In this document: one piece after another, positions 33,352 to 43,365 of the stretch
How positions within the stretch are numbered: the first letter of the stretch is position 1
Layout: every line of letters begins with the position of its first letter
Assembly (NCBI GenBank): GCA_004299555.1
Contig: SCQU01000010.1
Span: 186,001-250,000, forward strand
DNA from: Rhodanobacteraceae bacterium
GTDB taxonomy: Bacteria; Pseudomonadota; Gammaproteobacteria; Xanthomonadales; Rhodanobacteraceae
Length of the DNA: 64,000 bases
Direction of reading: 5' to 3'
Made by a program: the position numbers and the translations under genes
The notes under the pieces: model-generated
Database searches by the model: none
What the model was told of the DNA's origin: nothing
What the model saw: the letters and a program-made list of their open reading frames with translations, nothing else

Positions 33352-35742
33352 TCAGCGCTGACCCACCGCACGCGCCGGTGCCGCCTCCTCGCGCCAGTAG
33401 TGCGCATGACGCCGGCGCGCCTCGGATAAAACGTGTGGCTGGGCGCGCGGCGGGAACGCCATCCGCACCGCCCCCGTTGCCGGCGTGTTCAGCAGCGGGA
33501 TGCCGAGCCGGGCGTAGCGCGCCACCACCGGCGGCGATGGGTGGTGGTAACCGTTCAAATACCCGGTCGAGGCAATCGCCAAGCGCGGGTGCAACGCCTC
33601 AAGGTAGTCCAGGCTGGATGCCGTCTTGCTGCCGTGGTGCGGCGCCACCAGCACCAGTGGCGGCCCCGCCGGCACCTGGCGCACGATCGCGGGTTCAATT
33701 GCCGACGAGGTATCGGCTGGCAACAGCAGCCGCCCGCCCGCACCGGTCACCAGCAGCACGCAGCCGGCATCGTTGCCATGCAGGACGACCGGCGCCGGCG
33801 GTGACAGCATGCGAAAGTCCACGCCGTCCCAGTGCCAATGCTGATCCGCATGGCACTGCTGCATCGGCACCGGTCCCCGCGCGGGTTCGCCGCCCCATAC
33901 AGGCGTTCCCGGATAGGCCGCCAGCACCGATACGGCGCCACCCGCGTGGTCGTTGTCGCCATGGCTGATGATGAGGCGATCCAGATGGCTGACGCCCAAC
34001 GCATGCAGGGTAGGCACCACCACCGCCTCGCCGAGGTCAAACCCGGACGGATAACGCGCACCGGTGTCATACAGCAGCGCGTGGGTGCGGGTGCGCACCA
34101 GTACCGACAGCCCCTGCCCCACGTCGATGACGGTGGCGCGGAAGCCGCCTGCGGCCGGCCGCGACGCAGGCGGCAGGCACAGCGGCAGCAGCAGCGCGAA
34201 GCCGAGCCCGCGGGCGGGCACGCCACGCGGCGCCAGCAACCAGGCCGCACCGATGCACGCCAGGCCAAACGCAACCACCGACGCTGCCGGGAAATACTGC
34301 ATAGCGGCCGGCCACGCCGCCATGTGCGCCAGCAACCACCACAGCGCATCGACCAGGTACGCGCAGCCGCGCAGCACCAGCACGCCTGCCCACGGCCACG
34401 CGAACAACAGCGCACACGCCGCAAGATTGAGCGGCACAATCACGAAGCTGACGAACGGCACCGCGACCAGGTTGGCGAGTGGGCCGACCAGCGACGCCTG
34501 GCCGAAAAACCACACGGTCAACGGCAGCAGCGCCAGCGTCATCAGCAACGGCACCACGCCAATCTCCTTGAGGTGGCCACGCCAGCCGCTGTCGCGTGCG
34601 AGCGTCCATGCGAGCAGCGCGACACCCGCAAACGACAGCCAAAAGCCCGCCGACAGCACCGACAGCGGATCGGCGAGCAGGATGGCCGCAAGCGCCAGCC
34701 CGAACCCCTCGGCGAACCCGCCGCCGCGCCGAAGCAGGCGCCAGCCGGCAACGACCGCGACCATAAGCAGGGTGCGCGTCGTGGGCAGGCCAAATCCCGC
34801 CAGCGCGCCATAGGCGAAGGCGGCCGGGAACGACACCGCGGCTTCGGCAAGCGGCCGGGCCAGACGCAGTCCCAGCGCGGGGAGCAGCCACCACAGCAGC
34901 CGCACCAGCAGGGCGGCAAACACCGCCGCCAGTCCCACGTGGAAACCGGAGATCGCGATCAGGTGCGCGATACCCGTCGCACGCACAACCTGCCAGTCGT
35001 GCTCGTCCAGCGCGCGTTCGTCGCCCACGCTCAATGCACGCAACAAGCGCGCAGCATGCGGATCGCCTGGCAATGCCGCCTCGATGGCGTGCGCGATCCG
35101 CGCGCGCGCGCCATCCACGCACGCGCCGCGGCTGAGCCGCGCGTTCGCCGCGTCCCCGCGCACATAACCGGTCGCGATGATGCCTTGCTGCAACGCCGAG
35201 CGCTCGAAATCCATGCCGCCCGGATTGACCATGCCGTGCGGGCGTTTCATCCGCACCCGGACGCGCCACCTGTCGCAGGATCGAATGACCGGCGGCAGCT
35301 GTTGGCGCGCCGCATACCACGCCAGCCGCACCCGGCCGCGCACCGGCACGGCACGCCCGTTGAACCGGGCGCGGTCGACGTCAACCTCGAACCGGGTGAT
35401 GCCGTCTTCGGCTTGCGGCAGGCCAAACACCGTACCCGTGACCAGGACGTCCTGCTTCTCCAGCGCGTGCGGCAGGCGCGCCGCCAGTGCCAGATCGGCG
35501 CGCCAGGCCGTCCACGCGAACGCGAGCAACACGACGAACGCGAGCCGCAACCATGCCCGCGCGCGCCAGCGCAGGCTTGCCGCCAATCCGAGCAGCGCGG
35601 CCCCCGCGAGCCACCCCTCCAGCAAGCGCGGCGGCAATGCGGGCAACGCCTGTACCGCGACTGCTCCGGCCAGCAGTGCCAGCGCACCGGCCAACAACCC
35701 CGGCCCGGTGTAGACAGCGCCGCGATCCCTGCGCGCGCCCAT
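33352..35742 (-). CDS. comEC: ComEC/Rec2 DNA internalisation channel
   Basis: A 796-aa polytopic inner-membrane protein for import of single-stranded DNA during natural transformation. The order is: N-terminal TM helices; a DUF4131-like soluble loop (about 90-190); the competence domain, entered by HLIAISGFHVGL near 255 and rich in TM helices to about 500; then a metallo-beta-lactamase-like domain opened by VIDVGQGLSVLV with the metal motif ISHGDNDHAGG. The later VAPHHGSKTASS is also typical. It reads between exbB and lolD on the same strand. Confidence 0.93.
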   Translation of the reverse strand: MGARRDRGAVYTGPGLLAGALALLAGAVAVQALPALPPRLLEGWLAGAALLGLAASLRWRARAWLRLAFVVLLAFAWTAWRADLALAARLPHALEKQDVLVTGTVFGLPQAEDGITRFEVDVDRARFNGRAVPVRGRVRLAWYAARQQLPPVIRSCDRWRVRVRMKRPHGMVNPGGMDFERSALQQGIIATGYVRGDAANARLSRGACVDGARARIAHAIEAALPGDPHAARLLRALSVGDERALDEHDWQVVRATGIAHLIAISGFHVGLAAVFAALLVRLLWWLLPALGLRLARPLAEAAVSFPAAFAYGALAGFGLPTTRTLLMVAVVAGWRLLRRGGGFAEGFGLALAAILLADPLSVLSAGFWLSFAGVALLAWTLARDSGWRGHLKEIGVVPLLMTLALLPLTVWFFGQASLVGPLANLVAVPFVSFVIVPLNLAACALLFAWPWAGVLVLRGCAYLVDALWWLLAHMAAWPAAMQYFPAASVVAFGLACIGAAWLLAPRGVPARGLGFALLLPLCLPPASRPAAGGFRATVIDVGQGLSVLVRTRTHALLYDTGARYPSGFDLGEAVVVPTLHALGVSHLDRLIISHGDNDHAGGAVSVLAAYPGTPVWGGEPARGPVPMQQCHADQHWHWDGVDFRMLSPPAPVVLHGNDAGCVLLVTGAGGRLLLPADTSSAIEPAIVRQVPAGPPLVLVAPHHGSKTASSLDYLEALHPRLAIASTGYLNGYHHPSPPVVARYARLGIPLLNTPATGAVRMAFPPRAQPHVLSEARRRHAHYWREEAAPARAVGQR

Positions 35743-35749
35743 GTGGGGT

Positions 35750-36460
35750 TCAGCCGCCGCCCGGCGTGGGTTGCAATTGTCCGCCCGTCAGCTCGAGTAC
35801 GCGATCCAGGCGCCGTGCCAGCGCGCGGTCGTGGGTGACCAACACGATGCTGGTGCCGGCCTCGTGATTGAGCTCCAGCATCAACGCGTACAGCGCGGCG
35901 GCGTTTCGCTCGTCAAGGTTGCCGGTCGGTTCGTCGGCCAGCACGCACGCCGGGCGCGTGACCAGCGCGCGCGCCATGGCGCAGCGCTGACGTTCGCCGC
36001 CCGACAGTTCGCCGGGTTTGTGTTCGAGCCGGTGACCGAGCCCAACCCGGTCCAGCAGGGCCCTGGAGCGTTCACGCGCCACGGGAATCGGCGTGCCGCG
36101 TATCAAGAGCGGCATCGCGACATTTTCCAGCGCCGAGAACTCTGGCAACAAATGGTGGAACTGATACACGAATCCGAGTGAGCGATTGCGCACGCGGCCC
36201 CGCTCGGCATCGGGCAGCTTCGACAGTTCCCGTCCTTGCAACTCAACCGTTCCCCCGGTGGGGGTATCCAGTCCACCGACGATGTGCAGCAGCGTGCTCT
36301 TGCCCGAACCCGACGCGCCCACGATCGCCAGGGTTTCGCCGCGCGCCAGCTCGAAGCTGACGTCGTGCAGCACCGGCGTGCGCAGCGACCCTTCCTTGTA
36401 GGTCTTGGCGATGTGGCTGACCCGCAGCACCATGGCATCCGTTGCGCGCGGCTCACTCAT
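35750..36460 (-). CDS. lolD: lipoprotein-releasing ABC transporter ATP-binding protein LolD
   Basis: The 236-aa ATPase that drives release of outer-membrane lipoproteins from the inner membrane. Walker A is GASGSGKST, the Q-loop [17 protein letters not shown] includes the LolD signature, ABC signature is LSGGERQR, Walker B is [12 protein letters not shown] and the switch is LVTHD. The ATG at 36458-36460 overlaps the end of lolC by 8 nt; the longer frame upstream lies inside lolC. It ends 7 nt before the comEC start. Confidence 0.95.
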   Translation of the reverse strand: MSEPRATDAMVLRVSHIAKTYKEGSLRTPVLHDVSFELARGETLAIVGASGSGKSTLLHIVGGLDTPTGGTVELQGRELSKLPDAERGRVRNRSLGFVYQFHHLLPEFSALENVAMPLLIRGTPIPVARERSRALLDRVGLGHRLEHKPGELSGGERQRCAMARALVTRPACVLADEPTGNLDERNAAALYALMLELNHEAGTSIVLVTHDRALARRLDRVLELTGGQLQPTPGGG

Positions 36461-37697
36461 AGCGCAGCGCCTCGGCCGGCTGCGTGCGTGAGGCCCGCCA
36501 CGCGGGATAAATCGTGGCCAGCAGAGAAAACAACAGCGCCATGCCGGTGATCCAGCCAACGTCACTCCAGCGCAACTGGCTGGGCACGTTGTTGATGTAG
36601 TACACCGATTCGGGCAGGAACTGGTAGCCGGTGACGTTCTGGATCACGTCCACGATCGAGGGCAGATAGGTCGCCAGCGCCACGCCGCACACAGCGCCAA
36701 TCGCGATTCCCATCAACCCGATCAGCATGCCCTGGACCATGAATACGCCCATGATGCTGCGGGGCGTCGCACCCAGCGTACGCAGGATCGCGATATCGGA
36801 GCGCTTGTCGGTCACCAGCATGACCAGGGAGGACACCAGGTTGAATGCCGCAACCGCGACGATCAGCGACAGGATCACGAACATCACGATCTTTTCCATG
36901 GCGATGGCTTTGAAGAAGTTCGCGTACTGCGCCATCCAGCCCTGTGCCCGATACGCGTCACCCAGCTGGTTGGCGAGCGATTGCGCCACCTTGTTGGCCA
37001 CGAACAGGTCGTCCAGCTTCAGGCGAATGCCGCTTGGGCCGCTCATCTGGTACAGCTTTTCCGCATCATGCAGGTTGACGATGGCAAGCCCCGAGTCGTA
37101 CTGCTGCATGCCGGCCTCGAAGATGCCGTCGACCGTGAAACGGCGCAGGCGCGGGACTCCGCCGATGGGCGTCACGCTGATGACCGGCGCGTAGACGATC
37201 ACCTTGTCACCCACGTTGACGCCCAGCGTCAGCGCCAGATCACGCCCCAGCACGATGCCCCACGAGCCCTCGGTGAGCGAGGACAGCTTGCCCGCGATCA
37301 TCTTCGAGCCGATGTCGGCTACCCTGGGCTCCTGGTCTGGCAGGATGCCGCGGATGATCGCCCCCTGGCTTGCCGCGTTGCCGCGCAGGAACGCCTCGCG
37401 CTCGACGTAGGGCGCAGCGCCCTGGACGTGGGGGTTCTGCTCGGCGATCGCCAGCGCCTGGCGCCAGGCCGGCATGCTGTCGGCGACGCCGGTGATGGTG
37501 GCCTGCGACACCATGCCGAGCACGCGCGAGCGCAGCTCACCGGCAAAACCGTTCATCACCGAGATCACGGTGATCAACGCGGTGATGCCGATGACCAGTC
37601 CCAGCATCGATACCACGCTGATGAAGGAAATGAAATGATTGCGCCGCTTGGCGCGGATGTAGCGGGTGCCGATGAAAAGTTCGAGGGGACGAAACAT
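36453..37697 (-). CDS. lolC: lipoprotein-releasing ABC transporter permease LolC/LolE family
   Basis: A 414-aa inner-membrane permease. One TM helix near residues 25-48 ([22 protein letters not shown]), a periplasmic domain of about 200 residues and three C-terminal TM helices (about 270-400) give the MacB/LolC architecture. [14 protein letters not shown] is the coupling-helix signature, and the protein ends at PAEALRYE, as in LolC and LolE. There is only one permease gene here, not lolC plus lolE. It could be a LolF-type single permease working as a homodimer with LolD, or lolE may be elsewhere. Confidence 0.92.
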   Translation of the reverse strand: MFRPLELFIGTRYIRAKRRNHFISFISVVSMLGLVIGITALITVISVMNGFAGELRSRVLGMVSQATITGVADSMPAWRQALAIAEQNPHVQGAAPYVEREAFLRGNAASQGAIIRGILPDQEPRVADIGSKMIAGKLSSLTEGSWGIVLGRDLALTLGVNVGDKVIVYAPVISVTPIGGVPRLRRFTVDGIFEAGMQQYDSGLAIVNLHDAEKLYQMSGPSGIRLKLDDLFVANKVAQSLANQLGDAYRAQGWMAQYANFFKAIAMEKIVMFVILSLIVAVAAFNLVSSLVMLVTDKRSDIAILRTLGATPRSIMGVFMVQGMLIGLMGIAIGAVCGVALATYLPSIVDVIQNVTGYQFLPESVYYINNVPSQLRWSDVGWITGMALLFSLLATIYPAWRASRTQPAEALRYE

Positions 37698-37795
37698 GCG
37701 AGGACAAAGTCGAGAGGAATTGGGGCGGGACCGGCCGGAGTCGAGCGGGCCAAGCGTGACAGAGGCCCGCGGCTGCGGGCAAGCGGCAGCAGCCG

Positions 37796-38260
37796 TCAGT
37801 GGTTGTCGGCGGTCCCCGACGCGAGGCCCGTGGCGGAGCTACCGCCGAGCCGCATCCGCAGCCGGCGGCGGGTGTCGCGGTCGAGGTTGTCAGGCAACAG
37901 CCACAGCGTCATGCGTTCGCGCGGCGGCCAGCGCAAGGTCAGCACGATCAGCGGTCCGAGCACCCGCGCGCTGGCTATCGCGCCCTGCACCTCGTCATGC
38001 GGGTCAGACGCATATGCCTGCAATGTCAGCTCCGCGCCGCCATCGGCCCGCCACAACACCGACTTCACGGCTGGCCGCAGCAAGCTGACAAGCGACCAGC
38101 CGCCATACGCGACCATTGCCAGCAGCAGCAATCCGTGCAGCCAGCCAGGGCCGCCGACCAGCGACAACGCGACGATCGCCAATACCACCACCGCCACGGT
38201 GAGGACCGCCAGCGCCGAAGATGCCCGGTAATGAAACCCGATCGCTGGTGCTTCCTTCAC
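37796..38260 (-). CDS. ygfX: YgfX (CptA) family membrane protein
   Basis: A 154-aa protein with two close TM helices near residues 13-55 and a C-terminal cytosolic domain ending in the family motif LPDNLDRDTRRRLRMRL. In E. coli, YgfX is encoded directly after sdhE. It was described both as a toxin acting on MreB/FtsZ and as a membrane partner of SdhE. Start GTG 38258-38260 overlaps the sdhE stop as GTGA, so it is translated with sdhE; the longer frame upstream is inside sdhE. Similarity is by topology, motif and position. Confidence 0.75.
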   Translation of the reverse strand: MKEAPAIGFHYRASSALAVLTVAVVVLAIVALSLVGGPGWLHGLLLLAMVAYGGWSLVSLLRPAVKSVLWRADGGAELTLQAYASDPHDEVQGAIASARVLGPLIVLTLRWPPRERMTLWLLPDNLDRDTRRRLRMRLGGSSATGLASGTADNH

Positions 38261-38517
38261 GCGCTCAGGCCCGCGTGTCGACGCACGTCCGCAACGATCG
38301 CCGCCCAGTCCGCGCGTGGCGCCGCCGCATGACCCAGCAACCAGTCCCACAGGTCCGGATCCTGACAATCGAGCAGCGCGTCGAACGCATCAAGCTGCGC
38401 GGCGTCGGTGTCGCGCGCGTGCCGATCCAGCCAGCCGCCCAGCAACGCGTCCAGCTCAAGGGTGCCCCGCCGGCAACGCCAGCGGATGCGCTTCAGGTGC
38501 GCCGCATTGGACGACAA
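38257..38517 (-). CDS. sdhE: FAD assembly factor SdhE
   Basis: Promotes covalent FAD attachment to SdhA. The 86-aa helical protein is of normal family length. The family motif RWRCRRGTLELD, with the R-G-x-x-E core, is intact, followed by FDALLDCQDPDLWDWL. The start is a TTG at 38515-38517: AGGAG lies 7 nt upstream, there is no ATG in the right place, and it gives exactly the family length. It lies 32 nt after sdhB, so it is in the sdh operon. Confidence 0.92.
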   Translation of the reverse strand: MSSNAAHLKRIRWRCRRGTLELDALLGGWLDRHARDTDAAQLDAFDALLDCQDPDLWDWLLGHAAAPRADWAAIVADVRRHAGLSA

Positions 38518-38549
38518 AGCCTTGGCTCCTTGTGCGGGTCGGCGCGGCG

Positions 38550-39329
38550 TCAGACGGTGCGGTTGACCAGCAACTGCTTGATCTCGGCGATGGCCTTGGC
38601 CGGGTTCAGGCCCTTGGGGCAGGTATTGGTGCAATTCATGATCGTGTGGCAGCGGTACAGCTTGAACGGGTCGTCCAGGAAGTCGAGCCGGTCGCCGGTG
38701 GCCTCATCACGCGAATCGACGATCCAGCGGTACGCCTGCAGCAACACCGCCGGCCCCAGGAAGCGGTCGGGGTTCCACCAGTAGCTTGGGCACGCCGCGG
38801 TGCAGCACGCACACAGGATGCACTCGTACAGGCCATCCAGCTTCTTGCGATCCTCGGGCGACTGCAGGCGCTCGCGCGACGTTGGCACGCTATCGGTCTG
38901 CAGCCACGGCTTGATCGAGGTGTACTGCGCATAAAAATGTGTGAGGTCCGGTACCAGATCCTTCACCACCGGCATGTGCGGCAGCGGGTATATGTTGACG
39001 TTGCCGCTCGGCAGGTCGTCCAACGCCTTGATGCACGCCAGCGTATTCTCGCCGTCGATGTTCATCGAGCACGAACCGCACACGCCTTCGCGGCAGGAAC
39101 GGCGCAGCGTCAGGGTCGGGTCGATCTCGTTCTTGATCTTCAGCAGGACGTCCAGCACCATCGCGCAACCGCTGACGTCAACTTCGTAGGTGTCCAGCCG
39201 CGGGTTGCCGCCCACGTCCGGGTCCCACCGGTAAATCCGGAAGGTACGCACCTTCTTCGCGCCCGGCTTGGCCGCGAAATGCTTGCCTTGCTGCACCTTT
39301 GACATCTGCGGCAACGAAAATTCAGCCAT
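38550..39329 (-). CDS. sdhB: succinate dehydrogenase iron-sulfur subunit
   Basis: The electron-transfer subunit of complex II, 259 aa. The 2Fe-2S ligands are Cys79, 84, 87 and 99 ([10 protein letters not shown]...C). The 4Fe-4S set is [11 protein letters not shown] (Cys170, 173, 176, 180), and the 3Fe-4S set is Cys227, 233 and 237 in [14 protein letters not shown]. The start has AAGGAA 7-8 nt upstream; an in-frame Met at residue 9 is the alternative. It is followed by sdhE. Confidence 0.97.
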   Translation of the reverse strand: MAEFSLPQMSKVQQGKHFAAKPGAKKVRTFRIYRWDPDVGGNPRLDTYEVDVSGCAMVLDVLLKIKNEIDPTLTLRRSCREGVCGSCSMNIDGENTLACIKALDDLPSGNVNIYPLPHMPVVKDLVPDLTHFYAQYTSIKPWLQTDSVPTSRERLQSPEDRKKLDGLYECILCACCTAACPSYWWNPDRFLGPAVLLQAYRWIVDSRDEATGDRLDFLDDPFKLYRCHTIMNCTNTCPKGLNPAKAIAEIKQLLVNRTV

Positions 39330-39374
39330 GTCTTTTCCTTATCTGCAACATTCGCCCAGCGGACCGCGGCGCGA

Positions 39375-41171
39375 TCAGTACACGCGTTTCGCCGGCGGCA
39401 CCGTCGCGACTTCATCGTCCAGCGGCTTGAAGTGAACCGGGCGGTAGTCGAACGCGCAATGACCCTTGTCATCGACGGTGACCAGTGTGTGCTTCATCCA
39501 GTTCACGTCGTCGCGTTCCGGAAAGTCGTCGCGCGCCTGCGCGCCACGGGTCTCAGGACGCTGCGCCGCCGAGTGCATGGTGCCGACGGCTTGCCCGAGC
39601 AGGTTGGCCAGTTCGAAGGTTTCGACCAGATCGGAGTTCCAGATCAGCGAACGGTCGCTGACATGGATATCCTCGAACTCGGCGTTCACCGCATCGATTT
39701 TCGCGCAACCCTCGGCCAGGGTTTCCGCGATACGGAAGACCGCCGCATCCGCCTGCATCGTCCGTTGCATCTTGACGCGCAAGACCGCCGTCGGGGTGCC
39801 GCCATTGGCGTGACGCAACTTGTCCAGCCGGCCCAGTGCCGGCTCCAACGCATCGCTTGGCAGGTCGTGGTGCGGGGCACCCGGCTTGATGATCTCGGCA
39901 CAGCGGTCGGCCGCAGCGCGGCCGAACACCACCAGGTCCAGCAACGAGTTCGTGCCCAGGCGGTTGGCGCCATGCACCGATACGCACGCGGCTTCGCCAA
40001 TCGCAAACAAGCCCGGCACCACGACGTCAGGATCATCGCCAACCTTTTGCACGACTTCGCCGTGGTAATTGGTCGGAATGCCGCCCATGCAGTAGTGCAC
40101 CGTCGGCAGCACCGGGATGGGCTCCTTGGTGACGTCCACGCCGGCAAAGATGCGCGCGCTCTCGGAAATGCCCGGCAGGCGTTCGCGCAGCACGTCGGCA
40201 CCCAGGTGCGCCAGGTTCAGCAGCAGGTGATCGGCATGTTCGCCAACGCCCCTGCCCTCGCGGAGCTCCAGCGTCATCGCGCGGCTGACCACGTCGCGCG
40301 ATGCCAGATCCTTGGCATTGGGCGCGTAGCGCTCCATGAAACGTTCGCCCTTGTTGTTGGTAAGGTAACCGCCTTCGCCGCGCACCCCCTCGGTGATCAG
40401 GCAGCCCGAGCCGTAGATGCCGGTCGGGTGGAACTGGACAAATTCGAGGTCCTGCAGCGCCAGCCCGGCACGCAGCACCATGCCGCCGCCGTCACCGGTG
40501 CAGGTGTGGGCGGAAGTGCAGGAAAAATACGCGCGACCGTATCCGCCGGTGGCAAGGATGATGGCGTGGCCCTGGAACAGGTGTAGCGTGCCCTCGTTGA
40601 GGTCGATCGCGAGCGCGCCAACGATGCGCCCGTCGCGTGGATCCTTCACCAGGTCGGTGACAAAGTATTCGACAAAGAACTTGGCGTCGTGCTTGAGCGC
40701 CTGCGTGTACATGGTGTGCAGCATCGCATGCCCGGTACGGTCGGCCGCGGCGCAACTGCGCTGCGCCATGGCTTCGCCGTGGCGGATGGTGTGGCCGCCA
40801 AACGGGCGCTGGTAGATCTTGCCTTCCTTGGTGCGCGAGAACGGCATGCCGAAGTGTTCCAGCTCGATGACCGCCGGGATCGCCTCGCGGCACATGTATT
40901 CGATCGCGTCCTGATCACCCAGCCAGTCACCGCCCTTGACGGTGTCGTAGAAGTGATAGCGCCAGTCGTCTTCGCCCATGTTGCCGAGTGCCGCGGCGAT
41001 GCCGCCCTGCGCCGCCACGGTGTGCGAACGCGTCGGGAACACCTTGCTGACGCACGCGGCCGACAGGCCTTTGGCAGCCAGGCCCATGGTGGCACGCAGG
41101 CCCGCACCGCCCGCGCCAATCACCACCACGTCGTAGTAGTGGGTTTCAACCTTGTAGCTTTCTTGAGGCAT
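39375..41171 (-). CDS. sdhA: succinate dehydrogenase flavoprotein subunit
   Basis: The catalytic subunit of complex II and the TCA cycle, 598 aa. The FAD dinucleotide fold is [16 protein letters not shown] (from about residue 15). [10 protein letters not shown] carries His50, the expected site of covalent FAD attachment. [15 protein letters not shown] and the [12 protein letters not shown] segment are the substrate-side signatures. It lies between sdhD and sdhB. Its flavinylation should depend on the sdhE product encoded downstream. Confidence 0.97.
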   Translation of the reverse strand: MPQESYKVETHYYDVVVIGAGGAGLRATMGLAAKGLSAACVSKVFPTRSHTVAAQGGIAAALGNMGEDDWRYHFYDTVKGGDWLGDQDAIEYMCREAIPAVIELEHFGMPFSRTKEGKIYQRPFGGHTIRHGEAMAQRSCAAADRTGHAMLHTMYTQALKHDAKFFVEYFVTDLVKDPRDGRIVGALAIDLNEGTLHLFQGHAIILATGGYGRAYFSCTSAHTCTGDGGGMVLRAGLALQDLEFVQFHPTGIYGSGCLITEGVRGEGGYLTNNKGERFMERYAPNAKDLASRDVVSRAMTLELREGRGVGEHADHLLLNLAHLGADVLRERLPGISESARIFAGVDVTKEPIPVLPTVHYCMGGIPTNYHGEVVQKVGDDPDVVVPGLFAIGEAACVSVHGANRLGTNSLLDLVVFGRAAADRCAEIIKPGAPHHDLPSDALEPALGRLDKLRHANGGTPTAVLRVKMQRTMQADAAVFRIAETLAEGCAKIDAVNAEFEDIHVSDRSLIWNSDLVETFELANLLGQAVGTMHSAAQRPETRGAQARDDFPERDDVNWMKHTLVTVDDKGHCAFDYRPVHFKPLDDEVATVPPAKRVY

Positions 41172-41211
41172 GTCTGTCCCTTGTTCCAGAGTCGAGTCAG
41201 CGCGATTGGAC

Positions 41212-41625
41212 CTAGTAGTAGCTGGTGCCGGTCAACCAGACCGACAACACGGCCATCACGCAAGCCAACGCGCCCAGCGTCGCGCCAAAGCGCAGCGCGA
41301 CCTCCAGGGTCAGCTCCAGCCAGCGCGTGTGTACGTAGTCCTCGATGATGACCTGCAGGCCGAGCGCCCCGTGCCAGAACAGGCACGCGCTCAGCACGAT
41401 CAGGAAGATCGCGTGAACCGGTTGCGCAATCGCCGCCAGCACCATTGGATAGCCGGCATGCAGCAACCCGCCGACCAGAAACAGAAACCAGATCGACAGC
41501 GGAATCAGCGCAACGGCCGTGACGCGCTGCAGCCACCAGTGATGTACGCCGGTTTTGGACGAACCATTGCCGCGCGCGACCTTCAGGGGCGTGCGCAGGC
41601 CTTGCTGCCCCGGATACGCACTCAT
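41212..41625 (-). CDS. sdhD: succinate dehydrogenase membrane anchor subunit
   Basis: A 137-aa membrane subunit with three TM helices. [20 protein letters not shown] opens the first helix, and [17 protein letters not shown] carries the heme-b ligand His and the quinone-site Asp-Tyr. The start overlaps the sdhC stop (ATGA). A gap of 40 nt leads to sdhA. Confidence 0.93.
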   Translation of the reverse strand: MSAYPGQQGLRTPLKVARGNGSSKTGVHHWWLQRVTAVALIPLSIWFLFLVGGLLHAGYPMVLAAIAQPVHAIFLIVLSACLFWHGALGLQVIIEDYVHTRWLELTLEVALRFGATLGALACVMAVLSVWLTGTSYY

Positions 41626-42044
41626 GCGGCACCTCCTGTCATACGCGCGATCAACAACCCCCAGACCAGCACCGTGAGCACAACGCTCAGCCCAAGCACA
41701 AACCAGCCCGCCGGCCAGTAGGACGGCGTGAACCTGCGATCACGCCGCGGGGGGCCAAAACCCTTGCCCATGTCGCGCACCAGGTGCTGGATGCCGTTGC
41801 AAAGGTGGAACAGCAGTGCCCAGGTCCACAGGAACAACAGGATTTCGCCGCCAAGGCTGCCGCAGAACCCCGCGAAGGTATCCCACGCGGCGCTGCTGGT
41901 CGCCGCCGCGATCAATCCCCAGGCCACCAGCAACGCGCCAAGGCACAGGAACAGCCCGGTCAACCGGTGCAGCGTCGACTGCAGCATGTTGATGCGCCAG
42001 CGGTAGATGCCGAGGTGGGGAGATAACGGGCGGGTATTGGGCAT
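41622..42044 (-). CDS. sdhC: succinate dehydrogenase cytochrome b556 subunit
   Basis: A 140-aa membrane subunit. RPLSPHLGIYRW and STLHRLTGLFLCLG are the family signatures near the N-terminus, and LLFHLCNGIQHLVRDMGKG carries the heme-ligand His in the second helix. It has three TM helices in all. I chose the ATG at 42042-42044, preceded by AGGA about 9-10 nt away; the longer frame upstream is arginine-rich junk. It is the first gene of sdhCDAB-sdhE-ygfX. Confidence 0.94.
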   Translation of the reverse strand: MPNTRPLSPHLGIYRWRINMLQSTLHRLTGLFLCLGALLVAWGLIAAATSSAAWDTFAGFCGSLGGEILLFLWTWALLFHLCNGIQHLVRDMGKGFGPPRRDRRFTPSYWPAGWFVLGLSVVLTVLVWGLLIARMTGGAA

Positions 42045-42288
42045 GGGTGGATTCCTGATTGCGGCTTGCGAAGTACTGCCCCTGCGCCGGCGTGGCCGTC
42101 GGCGATCGTTCAGCATTCTCTCACGAATCGCCGGTGGCCTGCGAATGCGAAGCTGGCGAACCGCCGGTTTTTGCATCATTGCGTGGCAGTGCGCACGTCA
42201 TCGGCGGCATCACGCCACGTGTTGCCGCACCGCACAGGTGCGCATGACCGCAGAGCGCACGCCCCTGCACCGGCGTGCGGCATGCGGC

Positions 42289-42483
42289 CTAGAAGTCGAT
42301 GCAGCGCCCGTTCTTTTCCCAGTCACCGTAACGCGTCGGGTCCAGCCCATCGCCCTCGGGCGTCGGGCGGTCACGCCCCGCGCCTCCCGGCGGAACCGGT
42401 CGCGATGTCGCGGGATGCACGCCGGTGGCTGGCGGTTCGGCCGCAGGCGTGGTCGGGTGCGAAGCATCAGTTTGAGTTTGCAT
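42289..42483 (-). CDS. DUF1674 / SDHAF4-like succinate dehydrogenase assembly factor
   Basis: A small (64 aa) protein whose first half is Pro/Ala/Thr-rich and probably disordered. Its C-terminus, DGLDPTRYGDWEKNGRCIDF, is the conserved tail of the DUF1674/SDHAF4 (Sdh8) family. In mitochondria this family binds the flavinated Sdh1 subunit during complex II assembly. It lies 244 nt upstream of sdhC on the same strand, which supports the same job here. An in-frame ATG three codons upstream and a GC-only leader leave the start uncertain. Confidence 0.85.
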   Translation of the reverse strand: MQTQTDASHPTTPAAEPPATGVHPATSRPVPPGGAGRDRPTPEGDGLDPTRYGDWEKNGRCIDF

Positions 42484-42564
42484 GGCGGCCATTGTCGCAC
42501 CGGCCGCAAGCGCCCGCACGCCGCTGCTAACGTATGCGCCCCCACTTCAGCGTCCACCCCCCTC

Positions 42565-43365
42565 ATGCCGGGCATCCCGATTGCAAACATCGACTGCATC
42601 ACGATAAACGGGCCGGATGCCCGCCGCTTCGCGCAAACGCAGTTTGCCGGCAACCTCGACACGCTCGAACCCGGTCACTGGCAGTGGAACGCGTGGCTGG
42701 ACGCGCAGGGACGCGTCCGCCTGCTCATGCACCTGGCCGACATCGGTGACGGGCGCTTGCTGGTGCTGCCGCGTGGCGGCACCGCCGAGGCCGTGCGCGC
42801 CGCCCTCGCCCGCTACCTCCTGCGCGCCCGCGCGACGCTGACGACAGCGCCTCTCCTTGGTTGCGCTGGCGGCCCCATGCCCTACGGCGCGGTTGCCACC
42901 GGGCACGATGAAACCCTGCTGGGCTATGGCGAGCGCAGTCTGCGGCTGGTAGCCGCCACCGGCGTCGCGATCGACCCGGAAGCCGCCAGACGGTGGCGCC
43001 TGGCCGATATCCGCCTCGGCTGGCCGCGCCTGCCGCCGGGAGAATCCCGTTTCCTGCCACCCGCGCTGGGTCTCCACCGGCTGGGTGCCACCGCGTTCGA
43101 CAAAGGCTGTTACCCCGGCCAGGAAATTGTTGCCCGGCTGCACTACCGCGGCGGGCACAAGCGGCGGCTGTACCACGTCCGCGGAACCGCGCCGCTGCCG
43201 CCCGGTCAGGCCGTGGAGACTGCGGGCGGCATGCGCATCTGGGGCCTGGACGGGGTACCCGCGGACAACGCGTTCGAGGCCCTGATCGTTGGGTCTGAAA
43301 ATATGCCCATCGAATTCAATGTGCTGCAAACACAATTTAATATAATTTCGACATTTGACGCCTAA
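42565..43365 (+). CDS. ygfZ: tRNA-modifying / folate-binding protein YgfZ
   Basis: A 266-aa protein related to the T-domain of glycine cleavage, needed in E. coli for normal activity of some Fe-S enzymes and for MiaB-type tRNA thiomethylation. The signature KGCYPGQEIVARLHYRG, with its essential Cys, is intact near residues 184-200. It is divergent from the sdh locus. The last 20 or so codons, from about 43303, lie in an AT-rich stretch unlike the rest of the gene. The protein is shorter than E. coli YgfZ and lacks a normal C-terminal tail, so the 3' end may be altered. Confidence 0.88.
   Translation: MPGIPIANIDCITINGPDARRFAQTQFAGNLDTLEPGHWQWNAWLDAQGRVRLLMHLADIGDGRLLVLPRGGTAEAVRAALARYLLRARATLTTAPLLGCAGGPMPYGAVATGHDETLLGYGERSLRLVAATGVAIDPEAARRWRLADIRLGWPRLPPGESRFLPPALGLHRLGATAFDKGCYPGQEIVARLHYRGGHKRRLYHVRGTAPLPPGQAVETAGGMRIWGLDGVPADNAFEALIVGSENMPIEFNVLQTQFNIISTFDA

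Noticed and set aside
33832-35838. A 668-codon plus-strand open frame opposite comEC
   Set aside because: Antisense shadow; comEC has all expected domains on the other strand.
37765-37780. GCCCGC/GCGGGC hairpin after ygfX as a terminator
   Set aside because: The stem is only 6 bp with no T-tract; it is too common a pattern in GC-rich sequence to call.
43341-43346. TATAAT as a promoter for the SleB-like gene
   Set aside because: No -35 element lies at 16-18 nt, and it is over 350 nt from the start codon, inside ygfZ.
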